A stretch of 57,637 bases of DNA. Origin: Candidatus Salinicoccus stercoripullorum (lineage in GTDB: Bacteria; Bacillota; Bacilli; Staphylococcales; Salinicoccaceae). Location: the NCBI GenBank assembly GCA_019113295.1, contig DXHR01000026.1, positions 1 to 57,637 of the forward strand. Direction: 5' to 3'. Below, piece after piece: positions 38,201 through 46,457 of the stretch. The first letter of the stretch is position 1; every line of letters starts with the position of its first letter. Both the position numbers and the translations under genes were made by a program. A model generated the notes under the pieces. It was given only the letters and a program-made list of their open reading frames with translations, ran no database searches and was not told the origin of the DNA.

Positions 38201-38766
38201 ACACGTATGAGCTGCTCAGGCATATGGATATCTATGATATCCCCGCGTACAGCAAATTCCCCGAAATGGGCTGCCTGGTTCATCCTCCGGTAGCCCAGGC
38301 TCACAAGGTCTTCTATGAACCCGTCGTAGTCCAGGATGGTGCCGACCTTTATCGTCTTCTCGTAGCCGAGAAGCTTTTCCTTCGGCATCAGCGGTTTTAA
38401 GAGTGCATGTACCGGCACGACAAATAGCCCCGGTTCGTTGTGCGCCAGGGCAGACAATGCACTCATTCTGGATTTCATAAATTCCGGACTTTGTTTCGCA
38501 TGGTTCTCTATCATGATATCGCCTACAGGAAAAGTATAGACGTTGTCCATCATGTCCATCAGCGGATTCGCCAGTTTCTCCATCTGATGATTGTTCTGTA
38601 CGAACAGGATGATCGGACGGCTTTCCTTCCTCGACAGCTCGTACAGGAGCGTCGGTTTGAAATCGTCGTTTATGCCGGTCACCATCATATTGAGGCGGTC
38701 TTTATGACCCGCCACTTCAAGAAACCGCTCATCCTGCTGTATCCTTTCCGATACTTTACTGTTCAT
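35296..38766 (-). CDS. mfd: Mfd, transcription-repair coupling factor
   Basis: Removes RNA polymerase stalled at DNA damage and recruits UvrA. 1156 residues, normal. N-terminal UvrB-like modules are followed by the RNA-polymerase interaction domain near residue 480-560 ([18 protein letters not shown]). The translocase motifs are [20 protein letters not shown] (Walker A), IIDEEQRFG, and motif VI [10 protein letters not shown]. The C-terminal TRCF domain comes last. It overlaps pth by 11 bases. spoVT and yabM, found next to it in B. subtilis, are absent. Confidence 0.97.
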   Translation of the reverse strand: [1156 protein letters not shown]

Positions 38767-39331
38767 TTACATCACCATTATATTCAGTCATAACATCCTG
38801 GAACGGCACAGTTACAAAATCTGCGGAAGCTTCTGCCGACCTGGCTGTCACTTTGTCGATCATCCCCGCTTCCGCCTTAGGGAATATGCCGAGCACATAA
38901 CCGGTAATGGATCCACCCGGCTCCGGCCGGTCAATACCGATGCGGATGCGTTTGTATTTATCCGTCGCCAGATGCTGATTCAGCGATTTTATGCCGTTAT
39001 GGCCGCCGCCAGAGCCTTTTTGCCTGAGCCTCAGTCTGCCGACCGGCAGATCAAGATCATCATAGAGCACCAGGATATCCTCCACGTCGATTTTATAATA
39101 ATCCAACAGTGGGCGGACACCTTCCCCGGAGAGATTCATGAATGTCTGTGGCTTCACCAGCATGACCTTTTCGCCGTTTAGGTAGCCGGCGCCGTAGCTG
39201 CACTTGAATTTATTCTGTGAGAGCTCGATTCCAAGGTCCGAAGAAAGCCGGTCTATGACCATGAAGCCAATGTTATGACGTGTTTTTTCGTATTTTCTTC
39301 CCGGGTTGCCCAGTCCAATGATGCACTTCAT
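38756..39331 (-). CDS. pth: Pth, peptidyl-tRNA hydrolase
   Basis: Recycles peptidyl-tRNA. 191 residues starting MKCIIGLGNPGRKYEKTRHN. The catalytic histidine is in KTRHNIGFMV, with QTFMNLSGEGV and YDDLDLPVGRLRLRQKGSGG following. Start at 39331 after GAGGTGAT; an ATG one codon upstream is possible. It lies between rplY and mfd as in Bacillales, but the fin gene is absent. Confidence 0.96.
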   Translation of the reverse strand: MKCIIGLGNPGRKYEKTRHNIGFMVIDRLSSDLGIELSQNKFKCSYGAGYLNGEKVMLVKPQTFMNLSGEGVRPLLDYYKIDVEDILVLYDDLDLPVGRLRLRQKGSGGGHNGIKSLNQHLATDKYKRIRIGIDRPEPGGSITGYVLGIFPKAEAGMIDKVTARSAEASADFVTVPFQDVMTEYNGDVNEQ

Positions 39332-39358
39332 CATATCACCTCATACAACGTTAAAAAA

Positions 39359-39379
39359 GGCGATGGGAAATCCACCGCC
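39359..39379 (-). terminator. rplY terminator
   Basis: Minus-strand GGCGGTGG and CCATCGCC arms with a 5-base loop, then TTTTTT. It separates rplY from pth. Confidence 0.8.
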
Positions 39380-39394
39380 GTTAAAACATCATGA

Positions 39395-40039
39395 TTATTG
39401 TTCTTCGTCTTCAGTTTCTTCGGAAACGGCTTCTTCGCCTTCTTCAGAACCTTCAACTTCTTCGCCTTCAGTTTCTTCAAGATCTTCCTCTTTTTGCGGA
39501 GGAACGATGCTGACAAGCGTTTCTTCGTCTTCATTTTCAATAGTGTAGTTGCCGCCCTCACGCAGATCGGATACATGGATTGAATCTCCGATTTCAAGAG
39601 CTTCCACGTTGATTTCGATGGACTCAGGAATGTTGTCCGGAGTCGCAGTCACCTGAACCTGGAAAGCAGGCTGCTCGACTACGCCGCCTTCTTTGACACC
39701 CGCAGCTTCGCCAACCACTTCAATTGTTACATCAACTGTAACTTCGGACTTCATGTTGATTGCTGTGAAGTCTATATGAGTGATCTGGTTTTTTAGTGAG
39801 TCGAACTGATAGTCCGTCACCATCACATTAACCGCTTTTCCGTCGAGGTCCAATGCAATTACGCCGTTACGGCCCACTTCACGGATTACTTTGATAAATT
39901 CGTTCTCATCTACTGAAACGTTAGTGTTCTCCACTTCGTAACCGTAGACGATTGCAGGGATCTTCCCTGTGGAACGCAGTTCTGTAAGCTCAGAACGTTT
40001 TCCCTTGCCTTCCCTTGCTGCTGAAGCCAATTTTGCCAT
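39395..40039 (-). CDS. rplY: RplY/Ctc, 50S ribosomal protein L25 (general stress form)
   Basis: Binds 5S rRNA; the CTC form is stress-induced. 214 residues. An N-terminal L25 domain ([20 protein letters not shown]) and C-terminal TL5 domain are present. The last 35 residues are almost all Glu, Asp, Gly, Ser and Thr, an acidic tail. Start at 40039 (MAKLASAAR) after AAAGGTGG; the open frame continues 26 codons upstream through the promoter, so it is not used. Confidence 0.95.
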   Translation of the reverse strand: MAKLASAAREGKGKRSELTELRSTGKIPAIVYGYEVENTNVSVDENEFIKVIREVGRNGVIALDLDGKAVNVMVTDYQFDSLKNQITHIDFTAINMKSEVTVDVTIEVVGEAAGVKEGGVVEQPAFQVQVTATPDNIPESIEINVEALEIGDSIHVSDLREGGNYTIENEDEETLVSIVPPQKEEDLEETEGEEVEGSEEGEEAVSEETEDEEQ

Positions 40040-40105
40040 GGTATATTTCCACCTTTCATTTACAGACAGTCTAATTTTGCCTAATTTAACACATAGCCAT
40101 GCATA

Positions 40106-40135
40106 ATAATAGCACATTACCCGTACATTTGTAAA
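40106..40135 (-). promoter_or_regulatory. rplY promoter
   Basis: Minus-strand TTTACA (40135-40130), 18-base spacer, TATTAT (40111-40106). It looks like SigA; no SigB-type GTTT/GGGTA pair was found here. Confidence 0.6.
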
Positions 40136-40150
40136 AGAAACATTGACAAA

Positions 40151-41125
40151 TTAAGTGTCAAACAGGATACTGACGGATTCTTCTTCATAAACCCGGACGA
40201 TCGCCTGCGCCATCAGCTGTCCGACGGAAAGTCCCACTATCTTGTCTATCTTCTTTTCTTCGGGGAGCTGGATGGAGTTCGTCACAACCAGTTCTTTGAT
40301 CACTGACTCCTCGATTCTGGAAATCGCAGGCCCGGAAAGCACAGGGTGCGTACAGCATGCATACACTTCTTTCGCACCTTTATCAAGAAGCGCCTGTGCG
40401 GCAAGCTTCATCGTGCCGCCTGTATCGATGATATCATCGATGATGATGGCAGTGCGCCCTTCAATTTCACCGACGATGTTCATCACTTCCGCAACATTCG
40501 GCTTCGGACGGCGCTTATCGATGATGGCAATCGGCGTCTTAAGACGGTCGGCCATCTTGCGTGCACGCGTCACGCCGCCGTGATCCGGGGAAACGACGAC
40601 GACTTCGTCGAAGTCCAGATCTTTATGCTCAAGGAAATAGTCACTCAGGATCGGCACTCCCATGAGGTGATCGATCGGAATATCGAAGAATCCCTGTATT
40701 TGGGGCGCATGCAGGTCGAGTGAAATCACACGGTCTGCCCCGGCTGTCTCAATAAGATTGGCCACGAGTTTCGCTGTGATCGGTTCACGTGCACGACTCT
40801 TGCGGTCCTGGCGTGCATACCCGTAATACGGCATTACAATATTGATCGTTGCCGCTGAAGCGCGCTTCAGTGCATCAATCATGATCAGCAGCTGCATGAG
40901 ATGCTCGTTTACCGGCTGGCTTGTCGGCTGGACGACAAATACGTCACATCCCCGCACGCTCTCCTCGATATTGACCTGTACTTCTTCGTCGGAAAAATGC
41001 TGTACCGTAATCTTTCCCAAAGGAATGCCGATATGTTCAGCAATCTCTTCTGCGAGCGGTTCGTTGCCCTTCAAAGAAAAAAGGCGCAGGCTGGAATTTT
41101 TGTACTGGTTGCTAGAAGCTAACAT
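40151..41125 (-). CDS. prs: Prs, ribose-phosphate pyrophosphokinase
   Basis: Makes PRPP from ribose 5-phosphate and ATP, feeding purine, pyrimidine and histidine synthesis (including HisG in this window). 324 residues; [43 protein letters not shown] and the PRPP loop [16 protein letters not shown] are all present. Start at 41125 ([12 protein letters not shown]), seven bases after GGAGG; an ATG two codons earlier is too close to that site. Confidence 0.96.
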   Translation of the reverse strand: MLASSNQYKNSSLRLFSLKGNEPLAEEIAEHIGIPLGKITVQHFSDEEVQVNIEESVRGCDVFVVQPTSQPVNEHLMQLLIMIDALKRASAATINIVMPYYGYARQDRKSRAREPITAKLVANLIETAGADRVISLDLHAPQIQGFFDIPIDHLMGVPILSDYFLEHKDLDFDEVVVVSPDHGGVTRARKMADRLKTPIAIIDKRRPKPNVAEVMNIVGEIEGRTAIIIDDIIDTGGTMKLAAQALLDKGAKEVYACCTHPVLSGPAISRIEESVIKELVVTNSIQLPEEKKIDKIVGLSVGQLMAQAIVRVYEEESVSILFDT

Positions 41126-41137
41126 GTTCATCCTCCA

Positions 41138-42499
41138 TTAATTGTCTTTATTATAGTATCCCGTCTTTGTCGTCTGTCTGTTCCTGGCGATCGCAAGGCT
41201 GTCTTCAGGAACTTCATCAGTGATCGTCGATCCCGCTGCGATGAATGACCTGTCACCAATTTTCACCGGTGCCACAAGGTTCGAGTTGCAGCCGATGAAT
41301 GAATCCATGCCGATTTCAGTCTTGAATTTATTTTTCCCATTGTAATTCACTGTAATCGTTCCACAGCCGACGTTGGTCCTGGCACCGATGGTGGCGTCCC
41401 CGATATAGCTGAGGTGCGACACTTTGGATTCATTTTCAAGCCTGGATTTCTTCACTTCGACGAAGTTGCCGATCTTCACTTCCTCGCCAAGATCGGACTG
41501 CGGCCTGAGCTGGGCAAACGGCCCCACCTTGGTCCCTCTGCCCACTTTCGCTTCTGTCACCACAGAATGCTTGATCTCTGCTTCATCATCGATGAGGGAA
41601 TCCTTGATTTCTGTTCCAGAGGATATGATAACATTTTTACCAATCTTTGTGTTTCCACGGATGATGGCCCCCGGATAAATTATGGAATCCGTGCCGATTT
41701 CGACTTCGGCGTCGATATACGCCGTTTCCGGGTGAATCAGCGTGACACCGTTCTGCATGTGCATCGTGTTGATGCGTCTTCTAAGTATTTCTTCAGCATT
41801 CGCGAGAGCAATTCTGTCATTTATGCCGAGTGTTTCCTCAAAATCCGGAGAGATGTAGGCTTCGACACGGGCGCCCCGGTCCCGGAGGATGGAAACGACA
41901 TCCGGCAGGTAATACTCATCCTGTGCATTATCGTTGTCGACATTTTCAAGTGCGCTGAACAGCGATCTGTTGTCGAATATGAAAGTTCCGGAACTCACTT
42001 CCTTGATTTCGCGTTCGAGATCCGTAGCATCCTTCTCTTCGACGATACGCTTGACCGAGCCGTTTTCCTTCCTGACAATACGGCCGTACCCGAACGGCGC
42101 GCGCGTACGGGATGAGAGGATGGTCGCTTTTGCCCCTGTATCCAAGTGATACTTCATGAATTCCTGCATCGTCGTTTCCGTGATGAGCGGTGTATCTCCG
42201 CACACGACCATCGTGTGGCCCTCAAGGTCCGCCAGCTCCTCTTTCCACTGCATCACTGCATGGGCTGTCCCCAGCTGCTCTTCCTGTACCGTCTTGCGGA
42301 TTCCGTCACCCAGATACGTGCTCACGGTCTCAGAGCCGTGACCCAGCACAGCATAAATATCGGTGATCCCCGATTTATTCAGATTGCTGATAACATGCTG
42401 GATCATCGGAGTGCCACATACTTCATGGAGCACTTTGAATTTTTCGGACTTCATTCTTGTGCCTTTGCCGGCCGCCAGAATAATCGCTCTCGTTTGCAT
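41138..42499 (-). CDS. glmU: GlmU, bifunctional UDP-GlcNAc synthase
   Basis: Acetylates glucosamine 1-phosphate and uridylylates the product to UDP-GlcNAc for cell wall synthesis. 453 residues. The N-terminal pyrophosphorylase domain has ILAAGKGTRMKSEKFKVLHE. The C-terminal left-handed beta helix (about 250-430) has hexapeptide repeats and GNFVEVKKSRLENESKVSHL with the acetyltransferase histidine. It lies 12 bases before prs, so the two form one transcript. Confidence 0.96.
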   Translation of the reverse strand: MQTRAIILAAGKGTRMKSEKFKVLHEVCGTPMIQHVISNLNKSGITDIYAVLGHGSETVSTYLGDGIRKTVQEEQLGTAHAVMQWKEELADLEGHTMVVCGDTPLITETTMQEFMKYHLDTGAKATILSSRTRAPFGYGRIVRKENGSVKRIVEEKDATDLEREIKEVSSGTFIFDNRSLFSALENVDNDNAQDEYYLPDVVSILRDRGARVEAYISPDFEETLGINDRIALANAEEILRRRINTMHMQNGVTLIHPETAYIDAEVEIGTDSIIYPGAIIRGNTKIGKNVIISSGTEIKDSLIDDEAEIKHSVVTEAKVGRGTKVGPFAQLRPQSDLGEEVKIGNFVEVKKSRLENESKVSHLSYIGDATIGARTNVGCGTITVNYNGKNKFKTEIGMDSFIGCNSNLVAPVKIGDRSFIAAGSTITDEVPEDSLAIARNRQTTKTGYYNKDN

Positions 42500-42603
42500 A
42501 TTCTACCTCCAGTTTATGACTACTCTAATTATATTTTACTGGCCGGGTACTTTCAAGACGAAACGGATATATGTCCGAAAAGGCATCCCGGCCCCCTGCC
42601 AAT

Positions 42604-42638
42604 AAAAAACCCGTAAAGCACCGGTGTGCTTCACGGGT
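42604..42638 (-). terminator. spoVG terminator
   Basis: Minus-strand ACCCGTGAAGCAC and GTGCTTTACGGGT arms, followed by TTTTTTATT; between spoVG and glmU. Confidence 0.9.
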
Positions 42639-42647
42639 ATAAAGCGA

Positions 42648-43052
42648 CTATTCGTTTTCGTCGTTTTCAAGTTCGCCCTCCTTGGGGGCATCGCGGTGCT
42701 CGTCTTCCTCACGGTCCACCTTATCCTTCGTCGGGTCGACCGGTGATTCTGCAGTCTCCGGCGCGCTGCCGCCGGAGGCAGAATTATCCTCTTCGGTTTC
42801 GGATTCTTCATATACCCTCATTACTTCCTCCTGCACATGCTGACGCATGTCGGAGTGGATCGGATGGGCAATGTCACGGAACTCACCGTCCGGCGTCCGT
42901 TTGCTCGGCATCGCCACAAAAAGCCCATTATTACCTTCAATGACCCTGAGGTCATGGATTACAAATGCATCATCAAACGTAATGGATACAAGTGCTTTCA
43001 TCCTGTTGTCTTGGTTATTCACTTTCCGCAGTCTTACATCTGTTATTTTCAT
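42648..43052 (-). CDS. spoVG: SpoVG, site-specific DNA/RNA-binding regulator
   Basis: Global regulator that in staphylococci acts on capsule, virulence and cell-wall genes downstream of SigB. The first ~90 residues are fully canonical ([40 protein letters not shown]). They are followed by about 45 residues of acidic low-complexity sequence ([31 protein letters not shown]). SpoVG is usually 97-100 residues, so this 134-residue form has an unusual tail. It follows ridA (yabJ), as in Staphylococcus. Confidence 0.94.
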   Translation of the reverse strand: MKITDVRLRKVNNQDNRMKALVSITFDDAFVIHDLRVIEGNNGLFVAMPSKRTPDGEFRDIAHPIHSDMRQHVQEEVMRVYEESETEEDNSASGGSAPETAESPVDPTKDKVDREEDEHRDAPKEGELENDENE

Positions 43053-43117
43053 AGTATGCTTCCCCCAATAAGATTATTGTTGGATCGTATGTGTACTGCT
43101 TCAGTCCACCAATACTT

Positions 43118-43498
43118 TTATGGTTCCATTTTCGATGCAACAACTTCAATCTCAACCTGTACATCTTTAGGTAGACGGCTCACTTCTACACATGATCTTG
43201 CAGGTAGTTTACCCGGAAAATAAGCGCCATAAACGTCGTTGATCTTCGGGAAGTCCCCCATGTTGCTGATGAAAATCGTCGTCTTCACTATATTTTCAAA
43301 ACCCATGCCGGCTGCTTCAAGCACTGCACCGACGTTTTCCATCACCTGCTTCGTCTGCTTCTCCACGTCATCCGAAATGATCTCCCCTTCAAGTGTGAGG
43401 GGGATCTGTCCGGAGGAGTAGAACATGTTTCCGACTTTTACTCCGTGGCTGTACGGTCCGAGTGCTTCCGGTGCATTTTTAGAATTGATTGGTTCCAT
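43118..43498 (-). CDS. ridA: RidA (YabJ), enamine/imine deaminase
   Basis: Hydrolyses reactive 2-aminoacrylate and related imines made by PLP enzymes. 126 residues of the YjgF/YER057c/UK114 family: ALGPYSHGVKVGNMFYSSGQ, QTKQVMENVGAVLEAAGMG, and the active-site arginine in GKLPARSCVEVSRLP. It follows purR by 22 bases and precedes spoVG. Confidence 0.96.
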   Translation of the reverse strand: MEPINSKNAPEALGPYSHGVKVGNMFYSSGQIPLTLEGEIISDDVEKQTKQVMENVGAVLEAAGMGFENIVKTTIFISNMGDFPKINDVYGAYFPGKLPARSCVEVSRLPKDVQVEIEVVASKMEP

Positions 43499-43520
43499 GG
43501 TATAAAATCTCCTTCACATT

Positions 43521-44369
43521 TTAAGGTTCATGCTTTTGAAACGTTTCTTCAATGTATTCCAGACAATTGCCCTCCTCCACAAGGAAGGACTGGTTGAATT
43601 CATCAATATCAGACACCTTCAGGAGGGAAGTGTAGTCATTGAAACGGCGGTGTTCCACCTGTTTGGCTTCCACCAGTACGCTGACGCCTACCACCTTTGC
43701 TGCAAACTCCTCCATGAGATTGATGACACCGGTGATGGAACCGCCTGCCCTCAGGAAGTCGTCCACGACGAGCACCTTCGACCCTTCTTTCAGGGTCCGT
43801 TTCGACAGGACCATCGTCTCTATCTTACGGGTCGAGCCGGAGACATAGTTCACTGAGACTGTGGAGCCCTCTGTCACTTTGTTGTCTTTGCGGATTACGG
43901 CAACGGGCACATTAAGCTTCCGTGCAACAGCATTCGCGAGTGAAATCCCTTTTGTTGCAATCGTCACAACCGCGTCAATTTCCTCATCGCCGTACATTGT
44001 GGCAATCAGTTCACCGATATTGTTCATGAGTGTGGGGTTCCCCATGATATCGGACATGTAAAGGTAGCCGCCGGGAAGCAGGCGTTCCTTCGTCTTCAGC
44101 ATTTCCATGAATTCCTCCACGATCTCCTCTGCACGGCTGTAGCTGATTCTCGGCTGGAATGTCACACCGCCCCCGGCGCCCGCTGTTGTCTGGACAATGC
44201 CGATGCCGTCGTTTTCGAAGACTTCCTTGATAATCCGGATATCCTCGCTGATTGAAGACTTGGCCTGGTTGAATTTTTCCACGAAAAAGGTCAGTGGAAT
44301 CAGCTGATTTGGGTGGGCGGTCAAGTGCCGGGTCATGAACACGAGACGCTCACTGCGTTTATATTTCAT
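43521..44369 (-). CDS. purR: PurR, purine operon repressor
   Basis: PRPP-responsive repressor of purine genes in Gram-positive bacteria. 282 residues. An N-terminal winged helix (MKYKRSERLVFMTRHLTAHP onward) precedes a phosphoribosyltransferase-fold domain with the PRPP motif KVLVVDDFLRAGGSITGV. Start at 44369 after AGGAG. A PurBox lies upstream, consistent with self-control. Confidence 0.96.
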   Translation of the reverse strand: MKYKRSERLVFMTRHLTAHPNQLIPLTFFVEKFNQAKSSISEDIRIIKEVFENDGIGIVQTTAGAGGGVTFQPRISYSRAEEIVEEFMEMLKTKERLLPGGYLYMSDIMGNPTLMNNIGELIATMYGDEEIDAVVTIATKGISLANAVARKLNVPVAVIRKDNKVTEGSTVSVNYVSGSTRKIETMVLSKRTLKEGSKVLVVDDFLRAGGSITGVINLMEEFAAKVVGVSVLVEAKQVEHRRFNDYTSLLKVSDIDEFNQSFLVEEGNCLEYIEETFQKHEP

Positions 44370-44412
44370 AAGATAACTCCTGATACCGTATTTTATATAA
44401 AATATTAACATA

Positions 44413-44425
44413 AAAGTTCGGATTT
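44413..44425 (-). promoter_or_regulatory. PurBox upstream of purR
   Basis: Minus-strand AAATCCGAACTTT is a perfect match to the PurR recognition element AWWWCCGAACWWT. A second, inverted box at the usual 16-17 base distance is not clear. Confidence 0.7.
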
Positions 44426-44431
44426 GAGCAA

Positions 44432-45277
44432 TTAACCGAGTAATCTCACTTTATAAACTTCGGAACAGCAGCCTTTCATGGCATTATAGAGATGTGCCGC
44501 CTGTCTTTCTTTTTGGACGAAACCGAATACTGTCGGTCCGCTGCCGCTCATCATTGCACAGTCTGCACCGCTTGCTGACATACTGTCTATCAGCCTTCCC
44601 ACCTCCGGATATCTGCGGCAGGTCACCTCCTGCAGATCGTTCTTCATAAGAGGGATGATCTTCTTATAATCCCCCTCTTTGACCGCAGCGGCCATTTCCC
44701 GAGACCCTGGCGGGTTCTTTCCCGGCTTCAGCGCCTGATAGATCGTCTTTGTCGAAACATTGATCTTCGGTTTCGCCAGAATCACCCAGGCGTTGGGCGG
44801 TTTCGGCAGGTGTTCGATTTTCTCCCCCCTGCCTGAGGCGATCGCGGTGCCTCCATATACGCAAAAAGGGATATCCGATCCCAGTTGCGAGGAGAGCTCA
44901 GCGAGTTCCGCGGTTTCTATCCCCAGGTCATAGAGGGCATTCATCCCGCGGAAGGCTGCCGCAGCATCCGCCGAACCGCCGGCAAGGCCGGCCGCAATGG
45001 GAATCCTTTTATCAATCGTGATGTTGACGCCGGTCTGTATGCCGTAAGTCTCCATCATCAGACTTGCTGCCTGATAAGCGAGATTGCGCCTGTCTGTAGG
45101 CACGTACTGATGTTCTGTATCGATGATTATCTTTTTGTCTTTTCGCTTCGAAAAAGAAAGCTGGTCATTCAGATCCACGGTGGTCATTACCATGTTGACT
45201 TCATGAAATCCGTCTTTCCTTTTGAAAAGGGCATCCAGCGTCAGATTTATCTTTGCCGGCGCAGTTTCAAAATGCAT
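44432..45277 (-). CDS. ispE: IspE, CDP-methylerythritol kinase-family protein
   Basis: GHMP kinase. 281 residues with the ATP loop KRIPIAAGLAGGSADAAAAF, the N-terminal ETAPAKINLTLDAL and the C-terminal MSGSGPTVFGFV. In B. subtilis this gene does the fourth step of the MEP isoprenoid pathway. Staphylococci keep the gene but use the mevalonate route, so the actual role here is uncertain. The position between veg and purR is conserved. Confidence 0.93.
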   Translation of the reverse strand: MHFETAPAKINLTLDALFKRKDGFHEVNMVMTTVDLNDQLSFSKRKDKKIIIDTEHQYVPTDRRNLAYQAASLMMETYGIQTGVNITIDKRIPIAAGLAGGSADAAAAFRGMNALYDLGIETAELAELSSQLGSDIPFCVYGGTAIASGRGEKIEHLPKPPNAWVILAKPKINVSTKTIYQALKPGKNPPGSREMAAAVKEGDYKKIIPLMKNDLQEVTCRRYPEVGRLIDSMSASGADCAMMSGSGPTVFGFVQKERQAAHLYNAMKGCCSEVYKVRLLG

Positions 45278-45369
45278 TGTTTCACTTCCATTTGTACGTT
45301 CGTTTTTGTATCAGTTTATCATAAAACGACGTGATACAATACGCACTTTGTCATAAACTTGCAGCCACC

Positions 45370-45840
45370 TCAGCGGGCGTCACTCCTGATGCCGCCGTAC
45401 TGACCCTTGAAGAAAGTCAGAGGCTCGCCTTCTTCGAACAGGATCTCTTCCACCTGGCCCAATATGAGCGTGTGATCCCCTGCCGGAATCTGCTGATAAT
45501 TTTTGCATACCAGTGCAGTCAGACTGTCCCGGAGCACCGGCACTTCATCGATCACATCAAAACTGATTTCGCCTTCAAATGCTTCCTGTTTGGCGAAGTG
45601 CTTCGACAGGTATTTCTGCTCCTCTGTCAGCATGCTGATGCCGAATGAATCCGCAGTTTTCAATTTATCAAGCATATTTGCACGATTATCTATGGATATC
45701 AGAACGAGTTTGGGATCCAGCGACACGGACATGAATGCATTCGCAGTCATGCCATGGGTCTCCCCGCCTTCATTCACAGTGATTACGGTCACGCCGGTCG
45801 CAAACCTTCCCATTGCGTTCCTGAACGTACGATCTTCCAT
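45370..45840 (-). CDS. Flavin reductase-like FMN-binding protein
   Basis: 156 residues of the HpaC/DIM6-NTAB family: FRNAMGRFATGVTVITVNEG, then GMTANAFMSVSLDPKLVLIS, and a C-terminal LTFFKGQYGGI. Such proteins reduce FMN or FAD for two-component monooxygenases or act as nitroreductase-like enzymes. It sits alone between veg and ispE, where B. subtilis has sspF; the usual order has no such gene. No partner monooxygenase is in the window. A TATAAT at 46029-46024 (minus) may be its promoter. Confidence 0.85.
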   Translation of the reverse strand: MEDRTFRNAMGRFATGVTVITVNEGGETHGMTANAFMSVSLDPKLVLISIDNRANMLDKLKTADSFGISMLTEEQKYLSKHFAKQEAFEGEISFDVIDEVPVLRDSLTALVCKNYQQIPAGDHTLILGQVEEILFEEGEPLTFFKGQYGGIRSDAR

Positions 45841-46073
45841 TACAACACTTCCTTCTTCGTTTGTTATGAATTAAAAAATTGGGAACAGATACATTCAATG
45901 TACCATATTCCCGATTAGTCTGAAAATTTTCTCCTTATTTTCATCCTCATCCGTTTTCTTTTCAATGTCATCAAGTCTTTTGTTCTTCCGCGTGCCTCTT
46001 CACTCCATAATTCATAGCTTTTTATTATAATATAAGTTAACCGATATTAAACAAACTAAAAAAAGTATAATAA
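45841..46073. other. Gap between the flavin reductase gene and veg
   Basis: 233 bases with no certain gene. On the minus strand a frame of 35 codons (45999 down to 45895) stays open without an ATG; its product would be rich in Lys, Asp and Glu (KRLDDIEKKTDEDENKEK). A GGAGTGAAGAGG purine stretch lies at its head. It could be a small gene with a non-standard start, a decayed gene, or leader RNA. Confidence 0.35.
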
Positions 46074-46110
46074 AAAACCATCATCTTTACCGGATGATGG
46101 TTTTTCCCGT
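46074..46110 (-). terminator. veg terminator
   Basis: Minus-strand AAAAACCATCATC and GATGATGGTTTTTT arms with a short loop and T tract, a few bases after the veg stop. Confidence 0.92.
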
Positions 46111-46114
46111 TCAA

Positions 46115-46378
46115 TTATTGGATTACAAATGCTTCTCTTTCATCATTATAGAATGTCACTTCGACATTTGATGTCAATACATCAGTATATGTATATGACA
46201 CTCTTTCAAAGTTATGTTCCTGCTGATCAAGTTCCACGACGAAGACGGAAGGATACGTTTCTCTAAGGATACCCCGTCGTTCAATCAATTTCTTGCGCCC
46301 TCCGTTTGCACGAAGTAAAACTGGATTTCCCAATTGACATTCAAGAATATTTTTGATGTCGACTAAAGTTTTTGGCAT
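46115..46378 (-). CDS. veg: Veg, biofilm-linked small protein
   Basis: 87 residues of the conserved Veg/DUF1021 family ([38 protein letters not shown]). In B. subtilis Veg favours matrix-gene expression by countering SinR; the molecular role elsewhere is unclear. Start at 46378 after GAGGTGG. It is upstream of ispE as in Bacillales. Confidence 0.94.
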   Translation of the reverse strand: MPKTLVDIKNILECQLGNPVLLRANGGRKKLIERRGILRETYPSVFVVELDQQEHNFERVSYTYTDVLTSNVEVTFYNDEREAFVIQ

Positions 46379-46457
46379 TTGGCCCACCTCACTGAATCTA
46401 TTATAGCAAGTTTACATAATTCTGTCAAAAAACTGTCGAAATCATTTACTTTTGTAT

